Below, in pieces: positions 53,392 to 62,477 of a DNA stretch of 64,000 bases. The position numbers and the translations under genes are program-made. Location of the stretch: assembly GCA_003612395.1 (NCBI GenBank), contig RAYQ01000012.1, positions 99,825 to 163,824 on the forward strand. Direction: 5' to 3'. The stretch is from Parablautia intestinalis. GTDB lineage: Bacteria; Bacillota; Clostridia; Lachnospirales; Lachnospiraceae. Numbering within the stretch: the first letter of the stretch is position 1; the number at the start of each line of letters is the position of its first letter. The notes beneath the pieces were generated by a model. The model was not told where the DNA came from and did not search any database. It saw only the letters and a list, made by a program, of their open reading frames with translations.

Positions 53392-55614
53392 TTATTTTTG
53401 ATAAGAAAACACTGCTTCATTTTTGGTATTGCTGCTGTTTCCAATCCAAACCCGGAATTTACCTTCCTCGCTCCCCACAGTGCCGTCCGCACGCAGAAAC
53501 CGGAGCATTTCTTCATCAATGATAAACTCCGCCTTTTTTTCCTCCCCGGGGCAAAGCTTTACTTTCTCAAATCTTTTAAGTTCCTTTACCGGGCGCACTA
53601 CGCTGGCAGCCACATCCTGAATATAAAGCTGGATAACCTCCGTCCCTTCCACTTTGCCCGTATTTTTCACCGTTACACAGGCCCTGATGGGCTGAACGTC
53701 CGTCACCACATCCCCGCTGAGCGTAACCGGCGAGATTTCAAAATCCGTATAGCTTAACCCATATCCAAAAGGATATAATGGTGCATTGGGGATATCAATA
53801 TATTTAGACTTAAACCTCTCCTGCATCCCTTCAAGGTTCGGGCGGCCTGTAGAATATTCATTGTAGTGTACCGGAACCTGCCCTACACAATAAGGAAAAC
53901 TCATGGGCAGCTTTCCGGAAGGGTTTATCTTTCCGGTCAGGGCATCCACAATCGCATGTCCTCCTTCTGTTCCCGGAAGCCACACGTCCAATACTGCCTT
54001 AGCTGTCTTACTTAACTCACGAAGGTCAAGCGGCCTGCCATTGAAAAGCACCACCACTATATTTTCATTTACCTTAGATACTTCCCTGAAAAGGTTCATT
54101 TGAATTTCCGGCACATCGATCATAGCCCGGCTGGCAGCTTCCCCTGTTTGTAAAAAGTGCTCGCCAATGGGCATAATCACAAGATCCGCCTTCTTAGCAG
54201 CCTCCACTGCTTCCTCAAACATTTTCTTTTGTTCTTCCTCAGAAAGTTTCCCGGGAACGGATTCACCCAAATTGCCAAAGCCTGTCAGATGATAGTCATT
54301 ATCCAGCATCTGACATCCCTGGTGAAAAGTGGTTCTGGTTAAGTCAAACACTTCTCTTGCCGCTTCTTCAATTGACACGCAGGCGTTAACATCCCCTGTC
54401 ACCGCCCAGCTGCTGATAATTTCTTTACAATTCGTATATGGCCCCACGAAAGCCACTTTTTTGCTCATATCAACCGGCAATAAACCGTCATTTTTCAGCA
54501 GCACAAAGCATTTACCCGCTGCTTCTTTCGCCAGTTTCCTATGCTCATCGCATAAAATCACAGTCTTTTCTTCCTCTGGATTGGCATCTTTATATGGATT
54601 TTCAAACAGGCCAAGCTTATTTTTCAGCTCCAAAATCCTCATTACACTTTCATCAATCAGAGCTTCGCTGACCTTTCCCTCCTCCACCAGCCTGCATAAA
54701 TTAGCAGCATATACGCTGGTCATCATATCAATATCTACACCGGCCTCCAGAGCCTTCTTCGCCGCATCTGCCTCATCTGCACTGTTTCCATGGGCAACAG
54801 TTTCAAGAATAGCCGAAAAATCAGAGATTAAAACCCCGTCAAATCCCATCTCATCCCGCAAAATATCACGCATCAGCCAGCGGTTTGTGCTGGCGGGAAT
54901 TCCGTTTACCGTATTAAAGGAGGTCATCACCATTCCCACCCCCGCGTCAATTGCCGCTTTATAAGGAGGCAGATAGAACTCTCTCAGCGTATGCTCCGTC
55001 AGCTCTACCGTATTGTAGTCCCGTCCGGCCCAGGCTCCGCCGTAAGCCGCAAAATGCTTTACACAGGAACACACCTTATAGGGTTTACCTATATCGTCTC
55101 CTTGAAAGCCTTCTACCTGCGCTTTTGCAAATAAACCGTTCAGATAAGGATCCTCTCCGGTAGACTCCATAACCCGGCCCCATCTGGCGTCTCTGACCAG
55201 ATCCACCATAGGGCTAAAGGTCACATGAAGCCCGCTTACCGCCGCTTCCCTTGCCGCTGCCTGGGCACACCTTCCGGAAAGCTCCGGTTCAAAGGTCGCT
55301 CCCTGGGCTAAGGGCATGGGAAATACTGTTTTCAATCCATGAATCACATCCATCATAAACAGCATGGGAATATGATGAGGCTGCTTTTCCATGTACTTTT
55401 TTTGAATCGCCATAAGCTGCTCAGCCCCGTAGGTTCCTAGAATGGAGCCTGTCATCCAAAAATCCTCCTCACCTACTCCCAGCTCTCTTGCCGGTCCCGT
55501 CAGAACCCCTTCCGCATCATCCAGATAAAACAGCCCCATTAACTGCATCATCTGATCCGCCTTCTCCTGCAGGGACATATCCGCAAGCAGGGCTTTTAAA
55601 TCTTCTTTTTTCAT
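53392..55614 (-). CDS. GH3 beta-glycosidase
   Basis: A 740-residue family GH3 enzyme without signal peptide: N-terminal barrel with FMMDVIHGLKTVFP, GRVMESTGEDPYL and CVKHFAAYG, the nucleophile Asp in GVLISDFSA, then the second domain (GFGNLGESV, VLFNGRPLDL) and a C-terminal fibronectin-like domain (LYPFGYGLSYTDF, VKNTGKVEGTEV). It cleaves terminal beta-linked sugars, probably glucose or xylose, from oligosaccharides inside the cell. A role in finishing manno- or gluco-oligosaccharides is possible. It stands alone, with a 680-base gap upstream. Confidence 0.93.
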   Translation of the reverse strand: MKKEDLKALLADMSLQEKADQMMQLMGLFYLDDAEGVLTGPARELGVGEEDFWMTGSILGTYGAEQLMAIQKKYMEKQPHHIPMLFMMDVIHGLKTVFPMPLAQGATFEPELSGRCAQAAAREAAVSGLHVTFSPMVDLVRDARWGRVMESTGEDPYLNGLFAKAQVEGFQGDDIGKPYKVCSCVKHFAAYGGAWAGRDYNTVELTEHTLREFYLPPYKAAIDAGVGMVMTSFNTVNGIPASTNRWLMRDILRDEMGFDGVLISDFSAILETVAHGNSADEADAAKKALEAGVDIDMMTSVYAANLCRLVEEGKVSEALIDESVMRILELKNKLGLFENPYKDANPEEEKTVILCDEHRKLAKEAAGKCFVLLKNDGLLPVDMSKKVAFVGPYTNCKEIISSWAVTGDVNACVSIEEAAREVFDLTRTTFHQGCQMLDNDYHLTGFGNLGESVPGKLSEEEQKKMFEEAVEAAKKADLVIMPIGEHFLQTGEAASRAMIDVPEIQMNLFREVSKVNENIVVVLFNGRPLDLRELSKTAKAVLDVWLPGTEGGHAIVDALTGKINPSGKLPMSFPYCVGQVPVHYNEYSTGRPNLEGMQERFKSKYIDIPNAPLYPFGYGLSYTDFEISPVTLSGDVVTDVQPIRACVTVKNTGKVEGTEVIQLYIQDVAASVVRPVKELKRFEKVKLCPGEEKKAEFIIDEEMLRFLRADGTVGSEEGKFRVWIGNSSNTKNEAVFSYQK

Positions 55615-56079
55615 ATCTTACCCCCATTTCTGCTTTACAGCATAAATTTTTTATTATCAGGCACATTTCCATATACCATGGTACAAAATGCATATGTACT
55701 ATTTCGCTCAGGTTCTTCTATTCCAAATAAACAAATGACTCATATATGAAAAGTAATTATATATATGTTTTGCTTTTATAAAATTCGTATTGTATTTTAC
55801 AGGTTCAATAAAAATACGATTGTCCAATATAAAGCATCCTGAAATACTCCCAGCCAACATGCTGCACCCAAGTGCAAAGTTATTAGTTATTACTTATTGT
55901 TAGATCCTCCAAATTCTCCAAGTTGTCAACAGACCGCAGATTTGTTATTAAATATTTATATATGAAAAAAGTATATATGAAATGGTACATGTTTTCAACA
56001 GATTGTTTTTGATAATTAATCAGACAATGGTGCAGACTGCATGGTTATTACTATGTTTGAACAAGCGTTCACGCGCCTC

Positions 56080-56108
56080 TGGATATCTGCATTTGCTTAT
56101 GATATAAT
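56080..56108 (+). promoter_or_regulatory. Candidate promoter of the beta-lactamase-like gene
   Basis: TGGATA (56080-56085), 17 bases, TATAAT (56103-56108). This would give a leader of about 180 bases containing the copy F repeat. Confidence 0.45.
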
Positions 56109-56173
56109 ATTAATGTTAATTATAATTATAAAGAAACATTGTCAGCGGTCGAAAATCACGCCGATTGTTCAAC

Positions 56174-56235
56174 CACGGGTTTGTGCCGGAGCCGTAAACC
56201 CGGAATCGCAGAGCCAAATTTGAAATTTGGCTCAT
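56174..56235 (+). repeat. Dispersed leader repeat, copy F
   Basis: Related to copy E (40906-40965). It folds well: GGGTTT/AAACCC, then a perfect GCCAAATTT-G-AAATTTGGC (56213-56231). After it come ATGCC/GGCAT pairs (56249-56284) ending at the ribosome binding site. Confidence 0.65.
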
Positions 56236-56294
56236 ACGGTCAGGAGTATGCCTTCGGAAAACTCCGCAAAAATTGCTCCGGCATGGAGGAAAAT

Positions 56295-57158
56295 ATGGAT
56301 ATAAAAAAATTTGTAGAAATGGCACAGCCCCTTGGCGTACTTGGCATCAAAATCTCTCAAAATGACACTCTCATTGCACAATGGCACAGTGAGGGGGAAT
56401 GCAGAAGAAACGTTTACTCTGTTACCAAAAGCTTTACATCCTGTGCGGTGGGCTTTGCGGTTCAGGAAGGCCTTCTTTCCCTTGACGAAAAGCTGACAGA
56501 TGCTTTTTCGGGGGATTTACCGGAAATCATTTCTCCAAATCTAAAAAAAGCAACTGTCCGGGATCTGCTGACAATGCATCTCGGCCAGGAAAAGCCTGCC
56601 CTGATGGGTGAGCAGCGCCCTCTTTATGAGCAGGACGATTGGGTAAAGATGTCTCTTTCCCTTCCTTTTACGAATGAACCCGGAACACATTTTCAATATA
56701 ATAATGCAGGCCCCTACCTGGCCGGAATACTTGTTCAAAGAAGAAGCGGCTGTGATTTGGTTTCTTATCTTACCCCAAGATTATTTTCGCATCTTGGCAT
56801 TAAGCGCCCCACATGGGAATGTGATCCTTTAGGCAATTCCTTTGGCTCAGGCGGATTGTTTCTTACCTTATCCGAACTGCACAGATTCGGCCTGTTTTAT
56901 CTTCATAAAGGTAATTGGGAAGGGAAACAGCTTCTTTCCGAAAAATGGATTGCGGAAAGCACCACACAGTACAGTGATGCTCCTTATGCCTATCTGTTTT
57001 GGAGAGGAAAATATAATTCTTTCCGCGCCGATGGAAAATACTCACAGTATTCCATTATATTCCCTGATTACGAAGCCGTTGTATCTCTCGTTTCGGAATG
57101 CAGAAAGGGTGAAGAACTAATGGATGCAATTTATGGTGAAATTTGTCCTCAATTATAA
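56295..57158 (+). CDS. Serine hydrolase of the class C beta-lactamase fold
   Basis: A 287-residue cytoplasmic protein (no signal peptide). SVTK at residues 42-45 gives the nucleophile Ser and Lys, and YNN at 135-137 fits the Tyr-x-Asn motif. Members of this fold are esterases, D-amino-acid peptidases or amidases as often as beta-lactamases, and the missing export signal argues against antibiotic resistance. The start is fixed by GGAGG six bases before the ATG; the frame is open further upstream. The PHP-UvrD gene follows 51 bases later. Confidence 0.88.
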   Translation: MDIKKFVEMAQPLGVLGIKISQNDTLIAQWHSEGECRRNVYSVTKSFTSCAVGFAVQEGLLSLDEKLTDAFSGDLPEIISPNLKKATVRDLLTMHLGQEKPALMGEQRPLYEQDDWVKMSLSLPFTNEPGTHFQYNNAGPYLAGILVQRRSGCDLVSYLTPRLFSHLGIKRPTWECDPLGNSFGSGGLFLTLSELHRFGLFYLHKGNWEGKQLLSEKWIAESTTQYSDAPYAYLFWRGKYNSFRADGKYSQYSIIFPDYEAVVSLVSECRKGEELMDAIYGEICPQL

Positions 57159-57209
57159 TGAAATGTAAAATGTGTTTAAGGGCATAAATTTGCGGGCTGA
57201 GAAAGGAAC

Positions 57210-60200
57210 ATGGTTGTTAAAATGTACATAGGAGATTTGCATATCCACTCCAGATATTCCCGGGCTACCAGCAGAGATTGTACACCGGAATACCTGGATA
57301 TGTGGGCACGAAAAAAGGGAATCGATATTATAGGAACAGGCGATTTTACCCATCCGGCATGGAGACAGGAGCTTTCGGAAAAGTTAGAGCCTGCGGAAGA
57401 TGGTTTGTATGTGCTAAAAAAGGAGTACCGCCTGGGCGATGCTCCTTCCCGTCAGCCCCGCTTTGTGATCACCGGAGAAATCAGCTCTATCTACAAAAAT
57501 GGAGACAGAGTGAGAAAAGTACACAGCCTTTTGCTTCTGCCTGGTCTGGAAGCTGCTGATGCGCTGGCAGGGCGCCTTCAGCTGATTGGAAATATTCACT
57601 CCGATGGCCGCCCTATTTTAGGCATTCCCTGCCGGGATTTGTTGGAAATTATGCTGGAAACCAGCCCAAAGGGAATATATGTGCCGGCCCACATCTGGAC
57701 TCCGCACTTTTCCCTTTTTGGAGCCTTTTCAGGATTTGATAAAATCGAGGAATGCTTTGGAGATCTGACACCCTGTATCCATGCTCTGGAAACCGGGCTT
57801 TCCTCTGACCCACCCATGAACTGGCGTGTAAGCGCGCTGGATCGCTTTTGTCTCATTTCTAATTCCGATGCCCATTCTCCTGCTAAACTTGGCCGGGAGG
57901 CCAATTTATTTGACATAGAGCTTTCCTATGAAGGGCTTTATCATGCCATTCAGGAGGGGAAAGGTCTGGCAGGCACCATTGAATTTTTTCCCGAAGAAGG
58001 GAAATACCATTTTGACGGGCACCGGAAATGCGGATTATGTATTAGTCCTTCGGACACAATAAAATATGGAAATAAATGCCCCGTATGCGGAAAGAAAATA
58101 ACCATTGGGGTATTAAACCGTGTGGAGCAGCTATCTGACAGGGATGAAGGCTTTGTTCTGCCCGCTGCCCGCCCCTTTGAAAGCATCGTACCGCTTTTGG
58201 AAGTAATAGGCGCATCTACCGGAATTTCTCCTGCCGGTAAGAAGGCAGCGCAGCAGTATGAGCACATGACAGCTTCTCTTGGCCCGGAGTTTTCTATTTT
58301 GCGCGATATTCCCATTGAAGATATTCGGAAAAATGCAGGTTCCCTTATTGCAGAAGGGATTGACAGACTGCGCAAAGGTCACGTCCAAAGGACGCCGGGA
58401 TTTGATGGAGAATATGGAAAAATCGGTCTTCTGACACCGGATGACATCAGCCGCATTCAGGGGCAGATGTCTCTTTTTACCACGGCGGAGCTGCAGGCGC
58501 TAAATAAGACGCAAAAGAAAGCCGGGCCTGCAGCCAAGGCAGCGCAGCAGGAGAACTGTTCTCCTGCAAAGCCAAATCCGAATGAAGAAGAGTCCGGCTC
58601 GGCCGGTGATCTACAGTCCGCCAACGGCTTAAATGCGCTACAGCAGCAAGCGCTACAGGAAACCGGCCGCAGCATAGCGGTTATTGCAGGTCCCGGCGCT
58701 GGAAAAACCAAAACCCTGATCGCCAGACTACATTATCTTCTGGACGAGCGCAAAATTTTACCGGAGGAAATCACCGCTGTAACCTTTACCAATAAAGCAG
58801 CGGAAGAAATGATCGCCAGAGTCAATATCTCCGCTGCAGACAGCGGAGCAGGGAATTTGGTGCGTTCAAGAGAGCAGGGCAGGGAAAAGCATGGCGTAGC
58901 GTCTACGGAAAGGCCGCCCATCCAAATTGGGACCTTCCATGCTATCTGCAGCCGTTTTCTGCAGGAGAACGGACTTTCTTTCGTGATAGCAGATGCCGGC
59001 CTTCAGGCGGAGCTGGCGGAAAAAGCCTTATTGGAATTTGAAAGAAAAGACTCTCCCAAAGGATTTTTGCAAAAGCTTTCCCAGATTAAAAATGACCTTT
59101 CGGAACCTGATGATAAAAACAGACGGGTTTATGAATTTTACCAGAGACTCCTTCGGGAATCTGGTGCTATGGATTATGATGACCTTCTCCTTGAAACGCT
59201 GCGGATACTTGCGGGTATTCCTGAGGATGCAGCGATAAGGAAACGCTTTTCTTATCTGCTCATTGACGAGTTTCAGGATATCAATCCTCTCCAGTACCGA
59301 CTGGTGAAAGAATGGGCCCGGGGCGGCCGGGAATTATTTGTGATCGGGGATCCCGACCAGTCCATATACGGTTTCCGCGGCTGCAGCCCCCTAATCTTTC
59401 AACGTCTGTATCAGGAATATCCAGATCACACCACCATCCGTCTTGTGGATAACTACCGATCCGCACCGGATATTTTAAAAGCCGCTCTGGGAGTAATCTC
59501 CCACAATGAAGGCGTTCCCCGGCTTATGACCGCCCACAGCCGGACAAAGAGCCCTGTCCGCATTGTATCAATGCCAGACGAACGGCGGGAGGCAATTTTC
59601 ATAGCTAAAGAAATCAACCGGCTGATCGGAGGTATCGATATGCTGGATGCAGAGGAAGGAAGTGCGGACAGCGAACGGAAAATTCGCGGATTTTCGGATA
59701 TTGCAGTGCTCTATCGAACCCACAGACAGGCCGCTCTTTTGGAAAAATGCCTTCGTCAGGAAGGAATCCCTTATCAGGTAGCAGGCAGGGAAGATTTTCT
59801 GACGGAGCATGACGTGCGCACGGCACTGTACTTCTTTTATCAGGTCCTCTACCCCGAAGAAAAAGCCGCACAGGAGCTGTGCCGCAGACTGCTTTTCCAC
59901 TACTTGAAAGAATCTTTTGAGGATAAGCTCGCCTGGTTAACGGAAAAATACCGCAAAAAAATAAAAAAAGCCCGCCCGGCAAAGCTTCTTGAAGAATGGC
60001 TTAAAGAAATATCTTTTGAAAACGAGGAATCTTTAAAAAAACTGACAAACATGTCGGTACTCTATCCCACTATGGAATCCTTTCTCCACGCCCTTTCCTT
60101 TGGGGAGGATGGAGATGTACGGCGCAATGGAGGTAAAAAGTTTTCTGCAGATATGGTAACACTTATGACACTACATGGATCCAAGGGTCTGGAATTTCCT

Positions 60201-60467
60201 GTGGTTTTTCTCTACGGCATGGACAAGGGACGCATTCCTCTGGAATTTGGAAATACGGATGATATCAGCTCTATTGAGGAAGAACGCCGCTTGTGTTATG
60301 TAGGCATGACCCGTGCCAAAGAAGAGCTTATTCTCGTCTGCGGTCAGGAACCCTCATGCTTTTTACAGGAAATCCCGGAAAAAAATGCCCGATGGGAACG
60401 CCCCGGGGCTGCCGCAGATATCGAAGCAGAAAAGGCTGTTCAGCTTAGCTTGTTTGATTTTATGTAA
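57210..60467 (+). CDS. PHP-domain phosphoesterase fused to UvrD-type helicase
   Basis: A 1085-residue fusion. Residues ~5-265: PHP metal-phosphoesterase with GDLHIHSRYS, GTGDFTHP and NSDAHSP. Residues 274-293: zinc ribbon with two CxxC pairs. A linker (~440-475) is rich in Ala, Lys and Gln. Residues ~480-1060: superfamily 1A helicase with GPGAGKT (494-500), TFTNKAAEEM, DEFQD (~686), GDPDQSIYGFRG, LMTLHGSKGLEF and CYVGMTRAKEEL. Likely a DNA repair or processing enzyme joining unwinding with a phosphodiesterase. Start uncertain (AAAGGA two bases before the first ATG). Confidence 0.92.
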   Translation: MVVKMYIGDLHIHSRYSRATSRDCTPEYLDMWARKKGIDIIGTGDFTHPAWRQELSEKLEPAEDGLYVLKKEYRLGDAPSRQPRFVITGEISSIYKNGDRVRKVHSLLLLPGLEAADALAGRLQLIGNIHSDGRPILGIPCRDLLEIMLETSPKGIYVPAHIWTPHFSLFGAFSGFDKIEECFGDLTPCIHALETGLSSDPPMNWRVSALDRFCLISNSDAHSPAKLGREANLFDIELSYEGLYHAIQEGKGLAGTIEFFPEEGKYHFDGHRKCGLCISPSDTIKYGNKCPVCGKKITIGVLNRVEQLSDRDEGFVLPAARPFESIVPLLEVIGASTGISPAGKKAAQQYEHMTASLGPEFSILRDIPIEDIRKNAGSLIAEGIDRLRKGHVQRTPGFDGEYGKIGLLTPDDISRIQGQMSLFTTAELQALNKTQKKAGPAAKAAQQENCSPAKPNPNEEESGSAGDLQSANGLNALQQQALQETGRSIAVIAGPGAGKTKTLIARLHYLLDERKILPEEITAVTFTNKAAEEMIARVNISAADSGAGNLVRSREQGREKHGVASTERPPIQIGTFHAICSRFLQENGLSFVIADAGLQAELAEKALLEFERKDSPKGFLQKLSQIKNDLSEPDDKNRRVYEFYQRLLRESGAMDYDDLLLETLRILAGIPEDAAIRKRFSYLLIDEFQDINPLQYRLVKEWARGGRELFVIGDPDQSIYGFRGCSPLIFQRLYQEYPDHTTIRLVDNYRSAPDILKAALGVISHNEGVPRLMTAHSRTKSPVRIVSMPDERREAIFIAKEINRLIGGIDMLDAEEGSADSERKIRGFSDIAVLYRTHRQAALLEKCLRQEGIPYQVAGREDFLTEHDVRTALYFFYQVLYPEEKAAQELCRRLLFHYLKESFEDKLAWLTEKYRKKIKKARPAKLLEEWLKEISFENEESLKKLTNMSVLYPTMESFLHALSFGEDGDVRRNGGKKFSADMVTLMTLHGSKGLEFPVVFLYGMDKGRIPLEFGNTDDISSIEEERRLCYVGMTRAKEELILVCGQEPSCFLQEIPEKNARWERPGAAADIEAEKAVQLSLFDFM

Positions 60468-60580
60468 AAAACTGTTTTTCGGCACATCTCCCTTATATTC
60501 GACATATATTATCACTAAATCCCTTTTCTTTTTATGAGAAGACGCCAGAGAATGTCTTCTCAATCTGGTAAAGGAGCACT

Positions 60581-61462
60581 ATGTCGGAAGAAGCTAAGTG
60601 GAACAAGCGGTTTAACATCGGAGTTGATTCCATCGACAATGCACACCGGAAACTCTTTTCAATTGTACGCAGACTGGTACATCTTAGCAAAGATGAAAAT
60701 AACGGACAATGGGCATGTGCCGAAGGTATCAAATACTTTAAAAGTTATGCCATAGAACACTTTACCGATGAGGAAGCCTACATGCAGTCTATTGACTACA
60801 AAGGGTATGACATACACAAGCACCTACATGATGACATGCGGTATAAAACACTTCCCGCTCTTGAAAAAGATCTCACGGTATCAAACTATTCCCAGGAATC
60901 CATTCATCATTTTCTTGGCATCTGTCTTGGATGGCTTACCGCCCATATTTTGATCGAAGATCGGGCTATAACAGGTAAAATCCCAAATAGATGGATAACA
61001 GATAATACCGGGATCGAACAGGATGTTCTGGAGGACGCTTTGACAATAACCATCCAGGAGATATTCAGATTACAGACAGATATTGTAAGTGAACATTACG
61101 GCGGAGAAGACTTTGGGACTTGTATGATCATACGAATGATTTATCATTCAAATGATGGTAAAAAAGTACAGATTTTTATGGCTTTGGAAGAGAGTCTGGT
61201 ATTACGGGCTGTCAGTTCCATGCTTGATATGCCGCTCACGAAAATAGATAAATTAGTTATGAACGCTGGCAAAGAACTTTCTCTGCGTATTGCAGAACAG
61301 CTTGGCATGCACGCCCATTTATCATCTAAATATCATTTAGAAAGCAGTCATTTCATTTCGGCAGAACAATTTGAAAAAATTTTTTATTTGGAGTCCATCG
61401 ATTACAGTTTACTGTTTAATACGGGGTGTGGATATTTTGCTTTTTGTATTAAACTTCTATAA
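60581..61462 (+). CDS. Bacteriohemerythrin with C-terminal CheX-like domain
   Basis: A 293-residue cytoplasmic protein. Residues 1-135 are a hemerythrin four-helix bundle with iron ligands in DSIDNAHRKLF, HFTDEEAYM, YDIHKHLHDDM and TAHILIED. Residues ~165-293 resemble CheX/CheC-like phosphatase domains (VSSMLDMPLTKIDKLVMNAG). Hemerythrins bind oxygen or nitric oxide; coupling to a CheX-like part suggests a sensor acting on a response regulator. AAAGGAG precedes the ATG. No chemotaxis gene is nearby. Confidence 0.85.
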   Translation: MSEEAKWNKRFNIGVDSIDNAHRKLFSIVRRLVHLSKDENNGQWACAEGIKYFKSYAIEHFTDEEAYMQSIDYKGYDIHKHLHDDMRYKTLPALEKDLTVSNYSQESIHHFLGICLGWLTAHILIEDRAITGKIPNRWITDNTGIEQDVLEDALTITIQEIFRLQTDIVSEHYGGEDFGTCMIIRMIYHSNDGKKVQIFMALEESLVLRAVSSMLDMPLTKIDKLVMNAGKELSLRIAEQLGMHAHLSSKYHLESSHFISAEQFEKIFYLESIDYSLLFNTGCGYFAFCIKLL

Positions 61463-61565
61463 TTATCTACTTTATTAATTTCTCTCATAGTATAAATTTT
61501 CATATATAAGGCCCATGCATTTTCTATTTTTAAAAATCTTCCTATAAAAAAATATAGCGACAAAA

Positions 61566-61597
61566 ATGCCAAAATACTTTATATTTTGGCATTTTTT
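61566..61597 (+). terminator. Terminator after the hemerythrin gene
   Basis: ATGCCAAAATA, 5-base loop, TATTTTGGCAT, then TTTTTT. The other strand also ends in T's, so it can work both ways. Confidence 0.85.
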
Positions 61598-61703
61598 GTC
61601 ATTTATCAATTATAGCAAATTAGCCCCCTTTTCAAAGGATCTTTAAAATATACTGCCCAATGATAATAATCAGATTTACTGAAGTAATAACTCTTACTAT
61701 ATC

Positions 61704-61729
61704 ATGTCAAAATGTATACTTTTTGACAT
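61704..61729. promoter_or_regulatory. Palindromic operator-like site 1
   Basis: A 26-base palindrome with one mismatched pair; outer arms ATGTCAAAA/TTTTGACAT around a GTATAC centre. Its core CAAAANGTATACTTTTTG recurs at 61844-61861. The 61463-61887 gap (425 bases) holds the hemerythrin terminator, both sites and a promoter, no gene. Confidence 0.6.
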
Positions 61730-61781
61730 TCTTTTAGCAGTTACAGAATATCACAATATGGCCATATTTTCAAGGGTTTTT

Positions 61782-61810
61782 TTGACATTATGCACAATGA
61801 AAACAGTAAT
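61782..61810 (+). promoter_or_regulatory. Candidate promoter of the AP2-domain gene
   Basis: TTGACA (61782-61787), 17 bases, AGTAAT (61805-61810), between the two palindromes. Confidence 0.45.
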
Positions 61811-61843
61811 TTTTGTAGGCATAATAGCTCTTGTATCGTGTCC

Positions 61844-61861
61844 CAAAAGGTATACTTTTTG
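61844..61861. promoter_or_regulatory. Palindromic operator-like site 2
   Basis: CAAAAGGTATACTTTTTG: differs from site 1 core at one base, 136 bases downstream, just before the ribosome binding site of the AP2-domain gene. A repressor bound at both sites could block the promoter between them. Confidence 0.6.
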
Positions 61862-61887
61862 GTGTACTGATGGAGGTGACAGACGTG

Positions 61888-62352
61888 GAGCATTCCAGAA
61901 AAAAATTGGATCTGAGGGGCCAGAAGTTTGGACACCTGACAGCATTAGAGCCTGCGGAAAACGTGGGCGGCCGGACGGCATGGCTGTGCCAGTGTGACTG
62001 TGGGAGAAAAGCTGTGGTTAAAACCCATCATCTGCGATGCGGACATACCAAAAGCTGCGGCTGTCAAAATGGCCTTGGGGGCCCCAGATACGCCTTGGGT
62101 CTGACCTATATAGACGGCACCTGCGTAGAGATGCTGGCTTCCAAGACGGTGCGAAGCAACAATACCAGTGGTGTGCCTGGTGTGGACTGGTGGGAGTCCA
62201 AGGAGAGATGGCGCGCAACCATCTGCTTTAAAGGCAGGCGGCATTATTTAGGAAGCTACAGTTGTTTTGAGGATGCGGTTAAGGCTCGGAGAGAGGCTGA
62301 AGAACAGCTGCACGACAAATTTGTAAACGAATATACCGGCAATTGTAAGTGA
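61888..62352 (+). CDS. AP2-domain DNA-binding protein with zinc-ribbon N-terminus
   Basis: A 154-residue protein. Residues ~8-60 (KLDLRGQKFGHLTAL, CQCDCGRK, CGHTKSCGC) hold a Cys-rich knuckle common in phage and Firmicutes AP2/HNH-like proteins. Residues ~95-150 form an AP2 domain (SGVPGVDWWESKERWRATI, HYLGSYSCFEDAVKARREA). No HNH nuclease motif is seen, so it is probably a DNA binder only. The GTG start is chosen from GGAGG eight bases before; the ATG five codons earlier contains that site. Two palindromes upstream suggest tight, perhaps self, regulation. Confidence 0.85.
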   Translation, partial: EHSRKKLDLRGQKFGHLTALEPAENVGGRTAWLCQCDCGRKAVVKTHHLRCGHTKSCGCQNGLGGPRYALGLTYIDGTCVEMLASKTVRSNNTSGVPGVDWWESKERWRATICFKGRRHYLGSYSCFEDAVKARREAEEQLHDKFVNEYTGNCK

Positions 62353-62395
62353 ATTTAGCGGCAATTATTGCCAGGCTTTTTAAAAATTGAAAATT

Positions 62396-62437
62396 GGTTA
62401 CTATTAGCAATGAAGCAGCACTTCATGAATAGTTACC
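62396..62437. repeat. Hairpin between the AP2 and serine-rich genes
   Basis: GGTTACTATT/AATAGTTACC (one mismatch) enclosing TGAAG/CTTCA. It lies 41 bases before the serine-rich protein start; no T-tract follows. A TTGACA at 62438 directly after it has only a weak TATAAG partner 15 bases on. Confidence 0.45.
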
Positions 62438-62477
62438 TTGACACTAAATTAAGGTAAATATAAGAGGGAGATTAAAA

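Larger units (their letters stand above)
55615..56294. other. AT-rich intergenic region with leader repeat
   Basis: No gene is supported in this 680-base stretch. It holds a perfect 10-base palindrome TACCATGGTA near 55674, short TATATATGAA repeats near 55740 and 55955, a plus-strand promoter (56080-56108), and the copy F repeat (56174-56235). No convincing promoter for the GH3 gene was found. Confidence 0.6.

Noticed and set aside
56041..56223. Plus-strand 60-codon frame with a hydrophobic middle
   Set aside because: AT-rich promoter region and repeat F give the hydrophobic look; no ribosome binding site.
56295..57158. Antibiotic-resistance beta-lactamase
   Set aside because: SxxK and YxN are present but there is no export signal, and the fold is shared by many esterases and peptidases.
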